A DNA stretch of 64,000 nucleotides from Leishmania mexicana MHOM/GT/2001/U1103 (Eukaryota; Euglenozoa; Kinetoplastea; Trypanosomatida; Trypanosomatidae): contig NC_018338.1 in NCBI RefSeq assembly GCF_000234665.1, positions 1 through 64,000 on the forward strand, given 5' to 3'. This document shows positions 21,284 to 31,756 of the stretch, in pieces; position 1 is the first letter of the stretch, and every line of letters begins with the position of its first letter. Under the pieces are notes generated by a model that searched no databases, had not been told where the DNA came from, and saw only the letters and a program-made list of their open reading frames with translations. The translations under genes were made by a program, and so were the position numbers.

Positions 21284-21892
21284 CTAGTATTCCACCTCCT
21301 GGCCCGCAAAAAAACCCCACTTCTCCTCCCATTCATCAGCCACCATCATGACATAGGGACCGAAGTATGCGACGTTGTCGACAGGGTGCACCCAGCGATC
21401 CCTTGGCTCGTAGATGTACTTGTCCTTGAGCACACGGGCACGCATCACACGACGGTCGCCGTGCACAACCTTGTCCTTCGGCGCACGCGTGCGGGCAGCA
21501 CGGTTCCACCAGCCGTGGGCGTTGATGAGGTCGTCCTGAAGGCAGCCCCACTTGTGGAACTGAAGGCCCTCGTAGAAGCACATCATTTTGCTGGCATACC
21601 ATTTGCCGTAGAAGCCTAAGTCGCGCGCGTCGCTCTGCATGACCTTCTCCCACGGGTACTCCATCTTGTAAGGATGGGCGTGGTCCGTGACAGGGAGGGC
21701 GAGAAGGGCGCGGTAGTCGATCTTGTTCGCCTTGATAGCCTTCTGCAAGCGAAGCGCGCGCTCCACTTTGTGCGCATTCTGCACGGAGAGGAACTCGCGG
21801 TACATGTTTGGGTAGAAGAAGTGGCCAATGTAGTAGCGGAAACCGGCCCAGATGCCCTGCGCCATGAAGTTAGGGGACGTTGGCTTCATCAT
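21284..21892 (-). CDS. Unrecognised 202-aa protein, probably mitochondrial
   Basis: From ATG 21892 (or the adjacent ATG 21889) the product is 202 aa. It is unusually rich in Trp, Tyr, Phe, Lys and Arg, with a hydrophobic/aromatic segment early on (MAQGIWAGFRYYIGHFFYP). A basic middle and a Trp-rich end follow (VADEWEEKWGFFAGQEVEY). Small, basic and aromatic-rich proteins of this kind in trypanosomatids are often respiratory-chain or mitoribosome subunits, but no named family is recognised. Coding-type composition and lack of low complexity make it a firm gene. Confidence 0.7.
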   Translation of the reverse strand: MMKPTSPNFMAQGIWAGFRYYIGHFFYPNMYREFLSVQNAHKVERALRLQKAIKANKIDYRALLALPVTDHAHPYKMEYPWEKVMQSDARDLGFYGKWYASKMMCFYEGLQFHKWGCLQDDLINAHGWWNRAARTRAPKDKVVHGDRRVMRARVLKDKYIYEPRDRWVHPVDNVAYFGPYVMMVADEWEEKWGFFAGQEVEY

Positions 21893-22782
21893 TTTCGAAA
21901 ACTGGGTAGCAGCGAGTGTAAGAAATGAGCTGCGAAGGGGGGGGTTATGCGCACTACGTGTTGTCTCTTCCTAAAACTAGAGGGGTGACTAATGAACCGA
22001 GTGTTAGATGTGTTGATAGAGTGCAGCAACAACAAAGCGCATCGGGTCAGGGAGAGAAGGAATAGAGAAAATGCGCGCGTTGAGCGCGATAGTGCTCGAA
22101 AACATGGGTGAGAAAAAGGAGCAATGCGGAAGAAGAGCGTCGGAGGGCAATGTGAAAGTCGTGCAGCATGAAGGTGGTTCCCAACAGGTCCATTGGCGTG
22201 ACACAGCAAAGATGCTGCAGGTAAGAATAATACGAGCAAACAGTCATGTGAGTTACATCGACTTGACAAAGTCCATGTTGGTTGACTCTCTTTCGTGGAG
22301 GACAGGAAAGACACCGCATGGTGTCAACGGCAGCAATGCTGTCTCGCACACTTCGCTGTCCTTATGCAGACGCTGAGTCAGACGGCGAGGTGAACAGAAG
22401 AAAACCCCACATGACAAGCACAAGGAGTTCTCCTTGCTTCCTCAATTGACCTTTCCAAGGCTGGTTGGCCCCACTCCCTCGCATTTCAGTCAGATGTACA
22501 ACTAACGCACCCCCCACACACACACACAGAAAACAGCCTAACACTTTTCTCTCTCCAGCCACATACTCACCCTTTCGCTGTAACAGCGCTTGAAGCATGC
22601 CCACCCGGCAACGGCAAAGCTGCTCGGCGGTGGCGCTATGGACAATGCACCTGCCGAGCGGGTGTTGTGGTGAAGAGAGGGAAACACGGAGGAGAGGGGA
22701 GCACAACACACAATGAGGATGACGTCAGACAGATGAGCAAACACGAAAGCGAGTGGGAGAAGACGGAGAGGGGAGAAAAATG
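21893..22782. other. Spacer
   Basis: About 0.89 kb with a CA tract on the plus strand at about 22509-22528. Nothing else is recognised. Confidence 0.4.
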
Positions 22783-23337
22783 CTACAAATTATCACGCAG
22801 GTACTTGTTGACGCCAGTGAGGGCGGCCCGCGCCGTGTCGTTGCTAACGTCGACCAAGTAGGGCTCCAAGTCGTTCGCCACGGTGGCCGAGTCTGTTTCT
22901 AGGATAATTCCCTCATCCAGCATCTCATCGACTGTCATGAGGAGAGCACAGTAGTTCTCCAGTAACAGACGCGCTGTCAGAGAGGGTGTGTTGAGTTCTT
23001 GGCGCAGTGCGTCTACCAGCCCCATCAACACGTTCGACAGCACCACTTCATTCTCAGAGCCGGCGCCAATGACAACGATCGTCACATCTTCGCTGATGTG
23101 GAAGAGGGCAATGTGCCCTTCCACCACAAGAATCTCGCTCTCGTAGGTGACGTGGTTGCCGCGTCGCGGGTCGTGAATGGCTTGAAAGACGGCGTTCTCC
23201 AGCGCACGCTGCTTTTCAAGAGGCGCGAGCGCCTTAGAAGACTCGGGGGTGTCCTCCCCGATGAAGTACTTGGCAAAGATGCGGCTGCCGGTGGTGTCCA
23301 GTGCCACCACCGCCTGTACTCGGTGCAGGAAGGCCAT
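22783..23337 (-). CDS. COPZ: Coatomer subunit zeta
   Basis: Small subunit of the COPI coat (F-subcomplex), which builds retrograde Golgi-to-ER vesicles. It is 184 aa from ATG 23337 (MAFLHRVQAV), the normal length; an upstream in-frame extension lacks an ATG. It shows the longin-like AP-sigma/zeta fold in order: VQAVVALDTTGSRIFAKYF, LEKQRALENAVF, ILVVEGHIALFHISEDVTI, VVLSNVLMGLVDALRQEL, LLLENYCALLMTVDEMLDEGIILETD. The VDEMLDEGIILETD block is the diagnostic zeta/sigma core. Confidence 0.92.
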   Translation of the reverse strand: MAFLHRVQAVVALDTTGSRIFAKYFIGEDTPESSKALAPLEKQRALENAVFQAIHDPRRGNHVTYESEILVVEGHIALFHISEDVTIVVIGAGSENEVVLSNVLMGLVDALRQELNTPSLTARLLLENYCALLMTVDEMLDEGIILETDSATVANDLEPYLVDVSNDTARAALTGVNKYLRDNL

Positions 23338-24100
23338 TGCAATGATGAGAGCGGTGCGAGCGCGCACGGTTGAGTGGCTCCTCGCTTATTCTGAGAGGAA
23401 GCGGAGCGGTAAAATATGCGGTCAGGTGGGAGTGGACTGCAAGCAGACGCGCACGCACGTGTGTGAGAGAAAGGGTAGCAGACTCGAGTACACGCACGCA
23501 CAGGCACGAAAAGAGCTGCCTCGTTTTTCCTTTATTCCCTTTGAAAGTGCACAGCTGACAACCAACAACGTGAATTCGAAAAGCAAAATAAAAAAGATGA
23601 TGCAACGAGATGCTGAAGGCGCCACGGTGCAAAAGGGGGCGACGAGGCCACCGCCGTGTTCTGCGCTGTCGAAGTGAACAGCGCAGAACACGCACCGCAG
23701 CGTGATGGCGCTAGCTCATGGTTGAATGTCGGCACAGAATCGATTGCCGCGGAAGAGAATGGCTGAAAGCGCCGCGGCGCAACCAAGGCGATGAAAACGC
23801 CAAGGTGAGCCGTCGGATGCGCTCAGCAGAGCGGGCGACGAGTGCACCAGCCGCAGCGTACACAACTTGGCGACGGTGCCAGTGTGTTGCATACCCACGT
23901 ATAGAGCCGCTGGTATGCCAATAGCAGTGCTTCTTTTTCTTTCCTTTTTTTAGGTAAATGCGGAGCAGCCGTCAAAGAAGTTGAGTCGAAAACACGGCCA
24001 ACCGGGGCCCAACGTGTACACGAAGCAAAAGAAAAAGAAGCCACCGTTCGTGAGGGGGTGGGAGGTCGTCGGACGTGTAGACTCGCTGCGCAGAGTCCCT
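23338..24100. other. Spacer with strong hairpin
   Basis: About 0.76 kb between coatomer zeta and the LMBR1-like gene. It contains the 15-bp inverted repeat listed separately. No protein gene is seen. Confidence 0.4.
23655..23692 (-). repeat. Perfect 15-bp inverted repeat (hairpin)
   Basis: Bases 23655-23669 (CGTGTTCTGCGCTGT) are the exact reverse complement of 23678-23692, with an 8-base loop (CGAAGTGA). It lies in the transcribed spacer downstream of the LMBR1-like gene and upstream of coatomer zeta. A stem-loop would form in either strand's RNA. Confidence 0.85.
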
Positions 24101-25447
24101 CTAAACGAGCCCATCGTCCTCGTCCGCGTCGCTCACCGCGCCGGTCATGCACCGCGGACACACCGTCAGCCACGGAATGGAGAGCGTGAAAACAGCGAGT
24201 AGTGCATATTGAAGGACTTGAGCGACATACTTGACCCCGAACATGTGAGGAAGGGTGACCACAAAAACATGGTGCAGAAAAGTGGATGCCGCATAAGTGG
24301 AAAAGCTCACGGCGCACAGGTGCAGCACAGCGAACGCCGAGCAAAGCAGCAACAGTGAGTTGAACAAGAGCGCATTGATCATAGTTTCACGGACTCTCAA
24401 AGGGTACACTGGGAGAATAAGCACGTGTCCGCTCACTGAGCGACAGCCGACAATGGTGCACCACATGAAGTACATGGCGCAGTAGGCATAGACCAGCGTG
24501 GCCAGCATCGGAAGGAGGCCGTTCAAGAAGCAAATCATGCGGTCCATCAGCGGGAACACATTCAGTATGTTGGACAAAAGAATGTGAAGCACCCACAGTA
24601 CAGTCACAACACCGTTGACGACGCCCATCGCGGCCGCCATGTAGCAACGAAGTGTGTAGGCACCGGAGAGATGGTACGCCGCCTCGTTGCGCTCGCTCTT
24701 CCGTTCGACGTCGCGCACGTCCCGCCTGAAGAGGAGCATCTTCTGGCGCTGTTTTTGATTGGGGCGACCAGCTCCGGCTTGGGCATCGAGACGTCGCCCT
24801 GCGTCGAGAAGGTGCTGAACCTCCATGTTCAGCTTGGCACGAGCCAGTTCGTACTCCGCCTTGGTGATCGGACGCGGACGGTTGAAAAAGGCGGCAACGG
24901 CACGGAGCGGCACAGCAGCGAGGCCCACCCCGGCGAAAATAAAAAGGAAGCACCAGCCAAACGAAGAGGTGGTGGCCACAAAGTACACAAACGGCGGCAC
25001 ATGCGTGAGGGTTCCATCCTTTGTGTCGAGGTGATCGCCCCACAGCCACAAGACGCCAAAGGCAGCTGCGAACATTACATTTGCAGCTACCACCACCGCC
25101 AGGGACGGACGCACCTGCGTCCACACGCTGCTTTGCGTCGGTGACCAGCTCTCGTAGAATACAAAAGCGAACGGTCCGCCGACAAACAAAAGAGAGTACG
25201 CGGCAATCAGCAACCCCTTCCAGGCCCAGGCAAAGTCGAAAGACGGCCTGTCACCCTTCAGTGACACCTCCAGGGGCAGTAGCAGCACCATGTAGCAGGC
25301 CACACAGAGCGTTACTATCACGAGCACTCGCGGGAGCCACGCATCGCCATCCTCTTCTTCTGCGCTGTATCTGCAAACGACGTATACGGCGAGGAAGAGA
25401 ACCAGTACGGCGACAACGCCAGCAGCAATCCAGTCCACGATAAACAT
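24101..25447 (-). CDS. LMBR1-like membrane protein
   Basis: 448-aa polytopic membrane protein of the LMBR1/LMBRD1 (LIMR) family, whose members include the lysosomal cobalamin exporter partner and lipocalin receptor. About nine hydrophobic segments are visible: four or five in residues 1-190, then a charged loop with coiled-coil character (about 190-260, KAEYELARAKLNMEVQHLLD and KQRQKMLLFRRDVRDVERK), then four more to about 435. The order 5 TM, long cytosolic loop, 4 TM is the family layout. ATG 25447 starts directly with a hydrophobic segment (MFIVDWIAAGVVAVLVLFLA). Substrate is not readable from the sequence. Confidence 0.82.
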   Translation of the reverse strand: MFIVDWIAAGVVAVLVLFLAVYVVCRYSAEEEDGDAWLPRVLVIVTLCVACYMVLLLPLEVSLKGDRPSFDFAWAWKGLLIAAYSLLFVGGPFAFVFYESWSPTQSSVWTQVRPSLAVVVAANVMFAAAFGVLWLWGDHLDTKDGTLTHVPPFVYFVATTSSFGWCFLFIFAGVGLAAVPLRAVAAFFNRPRPITKAEYELARAKLNMEVQHLLDAGRRLDAQAGAGRPNQKQRQKMLLFRRDVRDVERKSERNEAAYHLSGAYTLRCYMAAAMGVVNGVVTVLWVLHILLSNILNVFPLMDRMICFLNGLLPMLATLVYAYCAMYFMWCTIVGCRSVSGHVLILPVYPLRVRETMINALLFNSLLLLCSAFAVLHLCAVSFSTYAASTFLHHVFVVTLPHMFGVKYVAQVLQYALLAVFTLSIPWLTVCPRCMTGAVSDADEDDGLV

Positions 25448-26145
25448 GGGTTGGGATTTTCTCTGTAAAGGGAAGCACTAAAAAAGATCTGAAGGAAAGA
25501 ACTCCTCGTATGGGGCTGCGCAGAGTCAGTGTGGGGCCCGTATTCAGGTAAAGCAGATCCGCGCTGCTTACCTCGACCGCTTGGCCAGTGGTGCGAAGAG
25601 ACACCTCAGCCACTCGAATGGCTGGTTGCACCAATGCGTGGGCAAGGCCGCAGTTGCTTGTATCTCACTTCAACGGGGAGGAGGTGAGGCGAAGCGAACG
25701 CTGCATACCCTGTGCTAAGTAAACAGCGTAGAAACTTGGAAGCGCTAGGAACCACACGCGTCAACTGAAGAAGGAAAAAAAAACGTCGAACATGTATGAG
25801 GCCTGGAATTGAATCAACGTTGAAGTGAAGCGTAAACAAAAAAGTGAAACATGGGTGCATTCATAATAGTGTCTCCCAGCCTCTCCAACGACTGCCAACG
25901 CATTAACCGTCGACGGGCGACGCGGTTGCCTTACGATGGGAGCTTTGTCGCCATTCCTTGCAGCCATCTTGCCTGTATGATTTCCTCTCTCGTCGCTTAT
26001 GTCTCGTATGCTGCCGTGTCGCGCACAGCAGTGCAAACACGCTCACCAAAAATATCATACGTACATCGCCATCACAGAGCTCTCCGCGTGCCGCTCGCCG
26101 GTGGCCCGGCTAACAACCCCCCACACTCCACACCCTCGGGTGGTG
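25448..26145. other. Spacer
   Basis: About 0.7 kb between ARL2 and the LMBR1-like gene. UTR-type sequence only. Confidence 0.4.
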
Positions 26146-26706
26146 CTAGCTTGAGAAGTACATGCGCTTTGACACGTCGTCTACCATCCATGAAATGCCA
26201 TCTAGCAACCCCTCACCGGTTGTGGCACTACACGCGCAGAGGTGTACATGGCGCTTGCCTTGTCGAATCGTGTCTACATCAAGCAGCCGGGCAATTTCCT
26301 GCGGTGATAACGCAGTGGGGATGTCAATCTTATTGAGGAAGATGAGCAAACTTGCTCCGGCTAGTCGCTCCTCTTGCAGGAGGTGATGCAGCTCCTCCTT
26401 GCACATTAGCAGTCTCTCCACATCATTGCTGTCGACCACCCACACAAGACCATCCGTGCTTTCAAAGTAGTTGCGCCAGTAGCTGCGCAGGCTTTGCTGG
26501 CCACCCACATCCCACACGTTCAGTGTGCACCCTCGAAACGTCAGAGCAGTAATCTGGAAGCCTAAAGTGGGGCTAATCGAGCTCGTGTCCTTCCCGCAGA
26601 ACTTTTTGACGCACGTAGTTTTCCCGGCGTTGTCCAGGCCTAGCATAAGGATGCGCATTTCCCGCTCCTTACGCTTCGTCTTCTTGATGATAGAGAGAAG
26701 CCCCAT
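26146..26706 (-). CDS. ARL2: ADP-ribosylation factor-like GTPase ARL2
   Basis: Small GTPase of the ARF family; ARL2 works in tubulin folding (with TBCD) and in trafficking of prenylated and myristoylated ciliary cargo. It is 186 aa from ATG 26706, starting [20 protein letters not shown] as in ARL2 orthologues. Glycine 2 is present, but ARL2 is usually poorly myristoylated. G1 is GLDNAGKT, the switch I threonine lies in SPTLGFQ, G3 is WDVGGQ, G4 is NKID and G5 is CSATTGEG. The GFQI and [21 protein letters not shown] stretches match ARL2 rather than ARF1 or ARL3. The frame is open upstream to 26844, but that extension is not family-like. Confidence 0.93.
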   Translation of the reverse strand: MGLLSIIKKTKRKEREMRILMLGLDNAGKTTCVKKFCGKDTSSISPTLGFQITALTFRGCTLNVWDVGGQQSLRSYWRNYFESTDGLVWVVDSNDVERLLMCKEELHHLLQEERLAGASLLIFLNKIDIPTALSPQEIARLLDVDTIRQGKRHVHLCACSATTGEGLLDGISWMVDDVSKRMYFSS

Positions 26707-27574
26707 CGTGTCGGGCGCCGATGATGCGCTGAGGTGATTTGAAATGTGTGCTGGAATGAGAAACGGCAGCGACCCAGAGCCCCACGCCCACAAGAAACAA
26801 TATTGCAAGCAATGTCTCAGGGCACCACACAAGGCGCGGCGCACTAGACGATCAGCGAAAAAGAGGTGTCAGGGAGAGAACGGCGTTATGCCCCCAAACG
26901 ACACTTGCGTGTGCTAACCCGAACGTCCACAATAATGTGCTTTAATAGAGAGCTGTACTGCATACGCAGCCAGGGGCCAGCGGGGTAAACGTGTGTACCC
27001 CTCCCCCCGCTCCGCAGTGCGGTACACGATGACAAGGTGAACATATCATTAACGAAGTAGCGAACAGAAGGGAATGGGAGTGATTAGACAGGAGAGGTGC
27101 GTGTCGAGAAAATACGAGCATAGCAGATGAGGTGTACGCCAAGCTCGCGCCCCCTCCCACTTGCGATTAGGGCTGCATTCCCGCCTCGCGTTTGAGCTAC
27201 TTACCACCGCTCGAAAGAGCGCGAGACACGTCAGTCACGATACACGCAAGTAGGAAAGCGACGGCACGGTGACGAGAAGTGAGGAGTGTGACAGTCTCTC
27301 TACGCTCAATGTGATGGAGGCAACGAGATGGGGCAGCCGGTTGCGCGTGAATACTTCTTCTTGTTGAGATACCTTTTATCTTTTCTTAGTCCTCCTACCC
27401 GCTACGCGAGACTGTTACCACTACAGAAGAAAAAAAGGAAAGAGAGAGCCAAAACTACTGGGCACTCACACTGCTACAGTGATCGTCGGTGAATGGGGGA
27501 GGGGGCGAGAGACAGGTGGGTCGTGCGGCCGTGGCAACGCGCTCCTACGTCAGTGCAATCAGGCATCCGCGATA
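26707..27574. other. Spacer
   Basis: About 0.87 kb upstream of ARL2. No gene is recognised. Confidence 0.4.
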
Positions 27575-27934
27575 TTACCACCAGGCTGCCTTGCGGATGC
27601 TGTCGTCGTAGGCCTCAATGCCCTTGTGAAGGAAGTGCATAAAGGCGAAGATAGGGAACATCGACAGCACGTAGAACTGAATCATGTTGTACAGCCAGGT
27701 GCCCCAGCGAGAGCCGATGGAGAAGTAGGTGCGAACCTGCATGAAGTCCGAGTAGCGCTGCTCGACGCCCGCGACATCCCAAGACTTATTGAAATCGCGC
27801 TTGTGATACTTGGACTCCGTCGCTTCGTACTCAAGGCGGCGCTTCTGCTCCGTGCGACCCCAGCCGTACAGCGTGGGACCCGGTCGAGCCGGAGCCCGGT
27901 TCACCTGGCAACGAAGCAGCGAGCGGCGCAGCAT
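27575..27934 (-). CDS. Small single-TM mitochondrial-type protein
   Basis: 119 aa from ATG 27934. The N-terminus (MLRRSLLRCQVNRAPARPG) is Arg-rich and lacks acidic residues, a typical mitochondrial presequence. A polar middle is followed by one hydrophobic segment near the C-terminus (MIQFYVLSMFPIFAFMHFL) and a short tail ending KAAWW. This layout is common among supernumerary subunits of trypanosomatid respiratory complexes, but I cannot name it. The open frame reaches 28519 upstream, but that part looks like spacer sequence. Confidence 0.68.
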   Translation of the reverse strand: MLRRSLLRCQVNRAPARPGPTLYGWGRTEQKRRLEYEATESKYHKRDFNKSWDVAGVEQRYSDFMQVRTYFSIGSRWGTWLYNMIQFYVLSMFPIFAFMHFLHKGIEAYDDSIRKAAWW

Positions 27935-28607
27935 TCTGGCTGTCTGAATCAGGTCGATTGGAATGTGGTGAAATTCTAGAGAGGAAAACACGGAGAAAGA
28001 TACCCAAGGCGAGGTAGCCTCGCTAATATTCACTCGTCGCACTAGTGGCGCCGGTGTAAAAAGTGAGAAGGGGGGAGAAGGTGGGGTGCCACAGGCAGAG
28101 GAAAGGCAACAAGCATGAAGAAGAGATTTGGAGAAGCACTGAAGGGGTAATGAAGCTCGGAAATAGAGATGGAATTGTGAAGAGCATGTGGGCGCCACCA
28201 GGCACTGCAGACGGGCGCATGCAGTCCGTGCGAGGAGGTCCGGCGCTCCAGTTCTCGGCGTGCCCCGCCGCCTCTGCTGTCGGGTAGTCATCCTTGGCGG
28301 AGCAAAACATGATGCAGTGTGATTGTTGTGAAAACGCCCATGTGATATTTCTTTCTCTGGATTTCGCGGTCCATACCTGAGCACGTTTGCGCCAAAAGTC
28401 CTGCTGAAGTCGTCTGGAGCAGGTGTGAACTGGTGAAGTGAAGGCGGCGCGCTGAACTCCGCTGGTGCTGTGTGTTCGTCTCCGTGGATGCAAGCACCCG
28501 TATGCTTGGGTGAAGACAAAGAGCGCTTATCAAGACGGACAGTGGAGAGCTACAACAATGCGCACCTAGACAGCTCGCCTAAGTAGTCGTATGCGCGAAA
28601 AAAAGAA
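27935..28607. other. Spacer
   Basis: About 0.67 kb between the carrier-like gene and the small membrane protein gene. No gene is supported. Confidence 0.4.
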
Positions 28608-29480
28608 TTAAAAGCGCCGAGAAAAGTGACGCCCAGTGCGGCCGCCACGGTAGGCGCCGCCGGTTGGAAGCCCGATGGACCCGCCTAGGGCCTTGAAGAG
28701 AGCATACGTCACGGCAAACGGAACAGAGCTTTTGAATGCGGTGCGTAGTGTTCCGTTGAAAAAGAAACGCAAGCCCTCCTCCCGCGCCATAGAAAGAAAA
28801 ACGCCCCCTGCCTCGCGAAAGACGGCCGCCTCAGTCGCCACATAATCCCGCACTGCGTGAACGCCGCCGGAGCGCTCGCTAGGGTATATGGATGAGCGCA
28901 TTGTGTTGCGCACCGGTGCTGTGAGAAAGGTCAGAAGCGCATGGACGCGAAAGGCGTTCCACAGGTCTTCTCCGAAAGACCGGCTGTACGTCTGCTGCAG
29001 TACTGCAAGAGAAATGCCGTACCAAAGCACCCCCACCACGGACGCCGCCAGCGCTCCAGGAAAAAATGAGAGCACACCATAATGCTTCGCGCTAAGCACG
29101 ATGCAGTCCAGTAGCCCCGAGTACCCTCGCTGCACTGGCTTATTGTAACGAGAGCCACCACCATTCATGCGATGGGCAACTGTCCGCACAAACGTTTTGG
29201 TGTATCCAAATAACAAGCCGCCAAGAAGGCCACCGGCAGCGCCGCCTTCGGCAAACACGTACCCGAAGTACAACGCTGCATGCGGTGCTGCCAGCAGCAT
29301 TGGCTGCGAGAGGCTTCCAAGCATACCCCTGTATCGCTTTGTACAGTAGTCTCCCAGATCCTTCGCGCGCGGCAGATGACGCACATCGGCTGACTTCACA
29401 AAGTCACGATAGGGGTACAGTGCAACGATGGTGAAGACGCTGCTGCCATACGCCAAGGCCCCCGTGAGCACAGAAGACAT
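28608..29480 (-). CDS. Mitochondrial carrier-like protein, degenerate
   Basis: 290 aa from ATG 29480 (MSSVLTGALAYGSSVFTIVA). Length, several moderately hydrophobic glycine-rich helices (LLGGLLFGYTK, FPGALAASVVGVLWYGIS) and a late GVFLSMAREEGLRFFFNGTL segment resemble mitochondrial solute carriers, whose repeats end in G-x-x-x-(F/L)-(F/Y)-(K/R)-G. The usual PX[DE]XX[KR] signatures are altered: LYPYRDFVK and APVRNTMR carry Arg in place of the acidic residue. It may be an atypical carrier like MTCH2 or SLC25A46, or another inner or outer mitochondrial membrane protein. The longer open frame to 29630 adds a sequence without family similarity. Confidence 0.6.
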   Translation of the reverse strand: MSSVLTGALAYGSSVFTIVALYPYRDFVKSADVRHLPRAKDLGDYCTKRYRGMLGSLSQPMLLAAPHAALYFGYVFAEGGAAGGLLGGLLFGYTKTFVRTVAHRMNGGGSRYNKPVQRGYSGLLDCIVLSAKHYGVLSFFPGALAASVVGVLWYGISLAVLQQTYSRSFGEDLWNAFRVHALLTFLTAPVRNTMRSSIYPSERSGGVHAVRDYVATEAAVFREAGGVFLSMAREEGLRFFFNGTLRTAFKSSVPFAVTYALFKALGGSIGLPTGGAYRGGRTGRHFSRRF

Positions 29481-30307
29481 GGCCCTATCCAGCGCTTTTC
29501 CTTCCTGACAGGTGAGACACAAGTCCGCGGCGGTGGTATCCGTCACGAATGTGAAAAGGACAAACCGCACGGTGCGACGAATGGAAAGATGGCCAGGGAC
29601 TAAGCTCAGAAATGTCTCGCACAGTCGCACCGGCTCTCCTCAAGAAAATGTAAGCACCAGAAAGGGAAGCCAAAGGAGTACGAATGGTGAAAAAAACGCT
29701 GAGGTCGGCACAGGGTTATGGAAGGCACAACACCTGAGCTTTCAAGACGGTGGAGGACAGCCAAGCAATCGTTGTTGCTGGACAAAGCGACGAGCGCGCT
29801 GGACCGGAGGGCTAGGAAGATGTAGGCTATTCAGCACGTCAGCAACGTGCCACACTCACACTGTATGACAACTTCACTGAGTCGACCAGTGAGCCTACAA
29901 TTCACTGATTTCTGCGCTAAGGAAGTGTCTGAGAAGCCCGATCTGTGGACGATGAGTCATTCTATGCTGTGGCGTCTATGGTGAATCTATCCTCACACCC
30001 TCCTTCGCGGGCATGATCACAAGCATACACACTTGCACGTCGTAGCTACTGGTGAAGTGGGTTCAGGAAAAAAAAAACGAAAACTGTGAGAGGACTTTTA
30101 AGAGCAGATAGATGAGAAAAACACAAACCTTAATCTGGAATTAGAGCAGTTGCCTTGTACGAAAATACGATGCTGAGCCCCACGATATCTGCATCTGCGG
30201 TCAGTCCAAATCAAAGAACAAATCCGCTTGCTTACATTGCATGAAGGCTTACGTGGCTTTAGCGGTTGCACGATGTCCTCTGTTCAGGGCACAGTCGTCC
30301 ACCGCGC
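29481..30307. other. Spacer
   Basis: About 0.83 kb. Base composition begins to shift toward AT here. No gene is recognised. Confidence 0.4.
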
Positions 30308-31255
30308 CTACACTTGTTGAAAAACAGTTTCATTGGGTGCCAGATTGAGACTTTGTCGCAGACCCAATCTTCCTGGAACCTGGAGCTGGTCTGCATTAAA
30401 GAGCTCCCACTGGTCTATTTCGACCAATGTGAAAGCCCTAGCAGCTTGTTTGATGTGCCGCGACAACCTGATGTTGTGATGGAGCAGCTGATCCTGCGAG
30501 AGCCAGAGCCCTCGATTTGGCAAACCACAAACAAACGGATTTTTGGTGACGGCACCAGTCAGCGCATTCATTCCAAGCGGAATCTCATCTGAGACGGAGA
30601 AACCATTGGCAGAGTTGACGTCACTTTTGATTGCTTTGCGAAGCGATGGGTGTAACTTAGCTGCCTCGACAGTCTCCACATCACCAAACCCGATGATACT
30701 AGCCGTGAGACTGATGACAATCGCTTCGTTTCCCTCCTTCAGCTGAAGATAGCCCGATTCTAGGCCTGGGTGGTCCTTGTGAAGCCAAAACGGAGAGGAA
30801 AACTTGAGATCAGCGGCAGCAGCCTGAAGATTATCGACAACCTCCTCGCGTGCAAAGAATAAGCCACTACGCCCGCAGCGGGGAAAAGCAGGCACCTTTC
30901 CGCCTATGCCTATATCCGCAGGCAGCGCCTTCTCAAGAAAAAACGTACGAGGCTCGAAATCGTCGGCCGATTCACCTGTGTTGATAAAGTGAGATGGAAG
31001 GGGGAGTGTAAAGCGCGTTGGGGTGCCGCCTTCCTGTAATGTACCCACCGCCCATGTAGGCACGAAGCGCTGCACTGTAGCGTTCTTTGCAAATTGGTCG
31101 TAATAGGCTCGGTCATGCTTATGTAGCTGAGCCAACAGAGCCATTGCGTTGTGACTTTGAAACACCAAATTGCCGGAGCAGGCGTTACATAATTTACCAA
31201 GCTGTTGACTGGGTGTCAAGGTCTTGGATGCCGGGGCCTTGCGCCGATAAGACAT
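30308..31255 (-). CDS. Unrecognised 315-aa protein
   Basis: 315 aa from ATG 31255 (MSYRRKAPASKTLTPSQQLG). The N-terminus is basic and Ser/Thr-rich, possibly a mitochondrial presequence. The body is globular in composition, without membrane segments or low complexity. It includes LCNACSGNLVF near residue 22 and phrases such as FPRCGRSGLFFAREEVVDNL and LHKDHPGLESGYLQLKEGNE. I do not recognise the family. The gene is less GC-rich than those to its left, as are the other genes near the strand switch. Confidence 0.7.
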   Translation of the reverse strand: MSYRRKAPASKTLTPSQQLGKLCNACSGNLVFQSHNAMALLAQLHKHDRAYYDQFAKNATVQRFVPTWAVGTLQEGGTPTRFTLPLPSHFINTGESADDFEPRTFFLEKALPADIGIGGKVPAFPRCGRSGLFFAREEVVDNLQAAAADLKFSSPFWLHKDHPGLESGYLQLKEGNEAIVISLTASIIGFGDVETVEAAKLHPSLRKAIKSDVNSANGFSVSDEIPLGMNALTGAVTKNPFVCGLPNRGLWLSQDQLLHHNIRLSRHIKQAARAFTLVEIDQWELFNADQLQVPGRLGLRQSLNLAPNETVFQQV

Positions 31256-31756
31256 CAGCGAGCGACTTTTTAAGATTCTGGTGAGAAGGAAAAAAAAACG
31301 AGCTTGTCAACCGGAAAAGTTTGAGGCAGTGGCAAAGTTCAACGTTGGTCCTCCTCTGCACTGTGAAGGCACTCGAGCCAAACCCAAGAGAAGAGAGAAA
31401 AGAGACTGAATGTGATAGGAAAGAGGTAAAGAGTGACAGCTGCATTGTGTTGATCTCATTAAAGAGGTCCCTCGGGAGTAGGCAATGAGCACGCTGCATG
31501 TTGAGAACGACGACAGATTCAATGTTGAGGAACGCAAACTGCATCTAAGCCGTGCGCTCCAGTATTCGATCGCCTTTCATTGTGGTGGAAGGAAAAAGAG
31601 CGGGTATGCAAGGCCACAGAATACAGAAAGGCATTTGAAGAAAAGAAAGAGACTGAGTCACAAAAGTGATGAAAGCAAAGCAAGATAAATGTACAGAGCA
31701 AAAAGATGAAGAGACACGAAGCAGCAAGATCAAGATTCCCCTGCTGCTTTGTGCAT
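31256..31756. other. Spacer
   Basis: About 0.5 kb of UTR-type sequence with poly-A on the plus strand near 31290. No gene is seen. Confidence 0.4.

Noticed and set aside
24387..25124. 245-codon minus-strand frame inside the LMBR1-like gene
   Set aside because: Alternate-frame shadow; the membrane-segment pattern belongs to the other frame.
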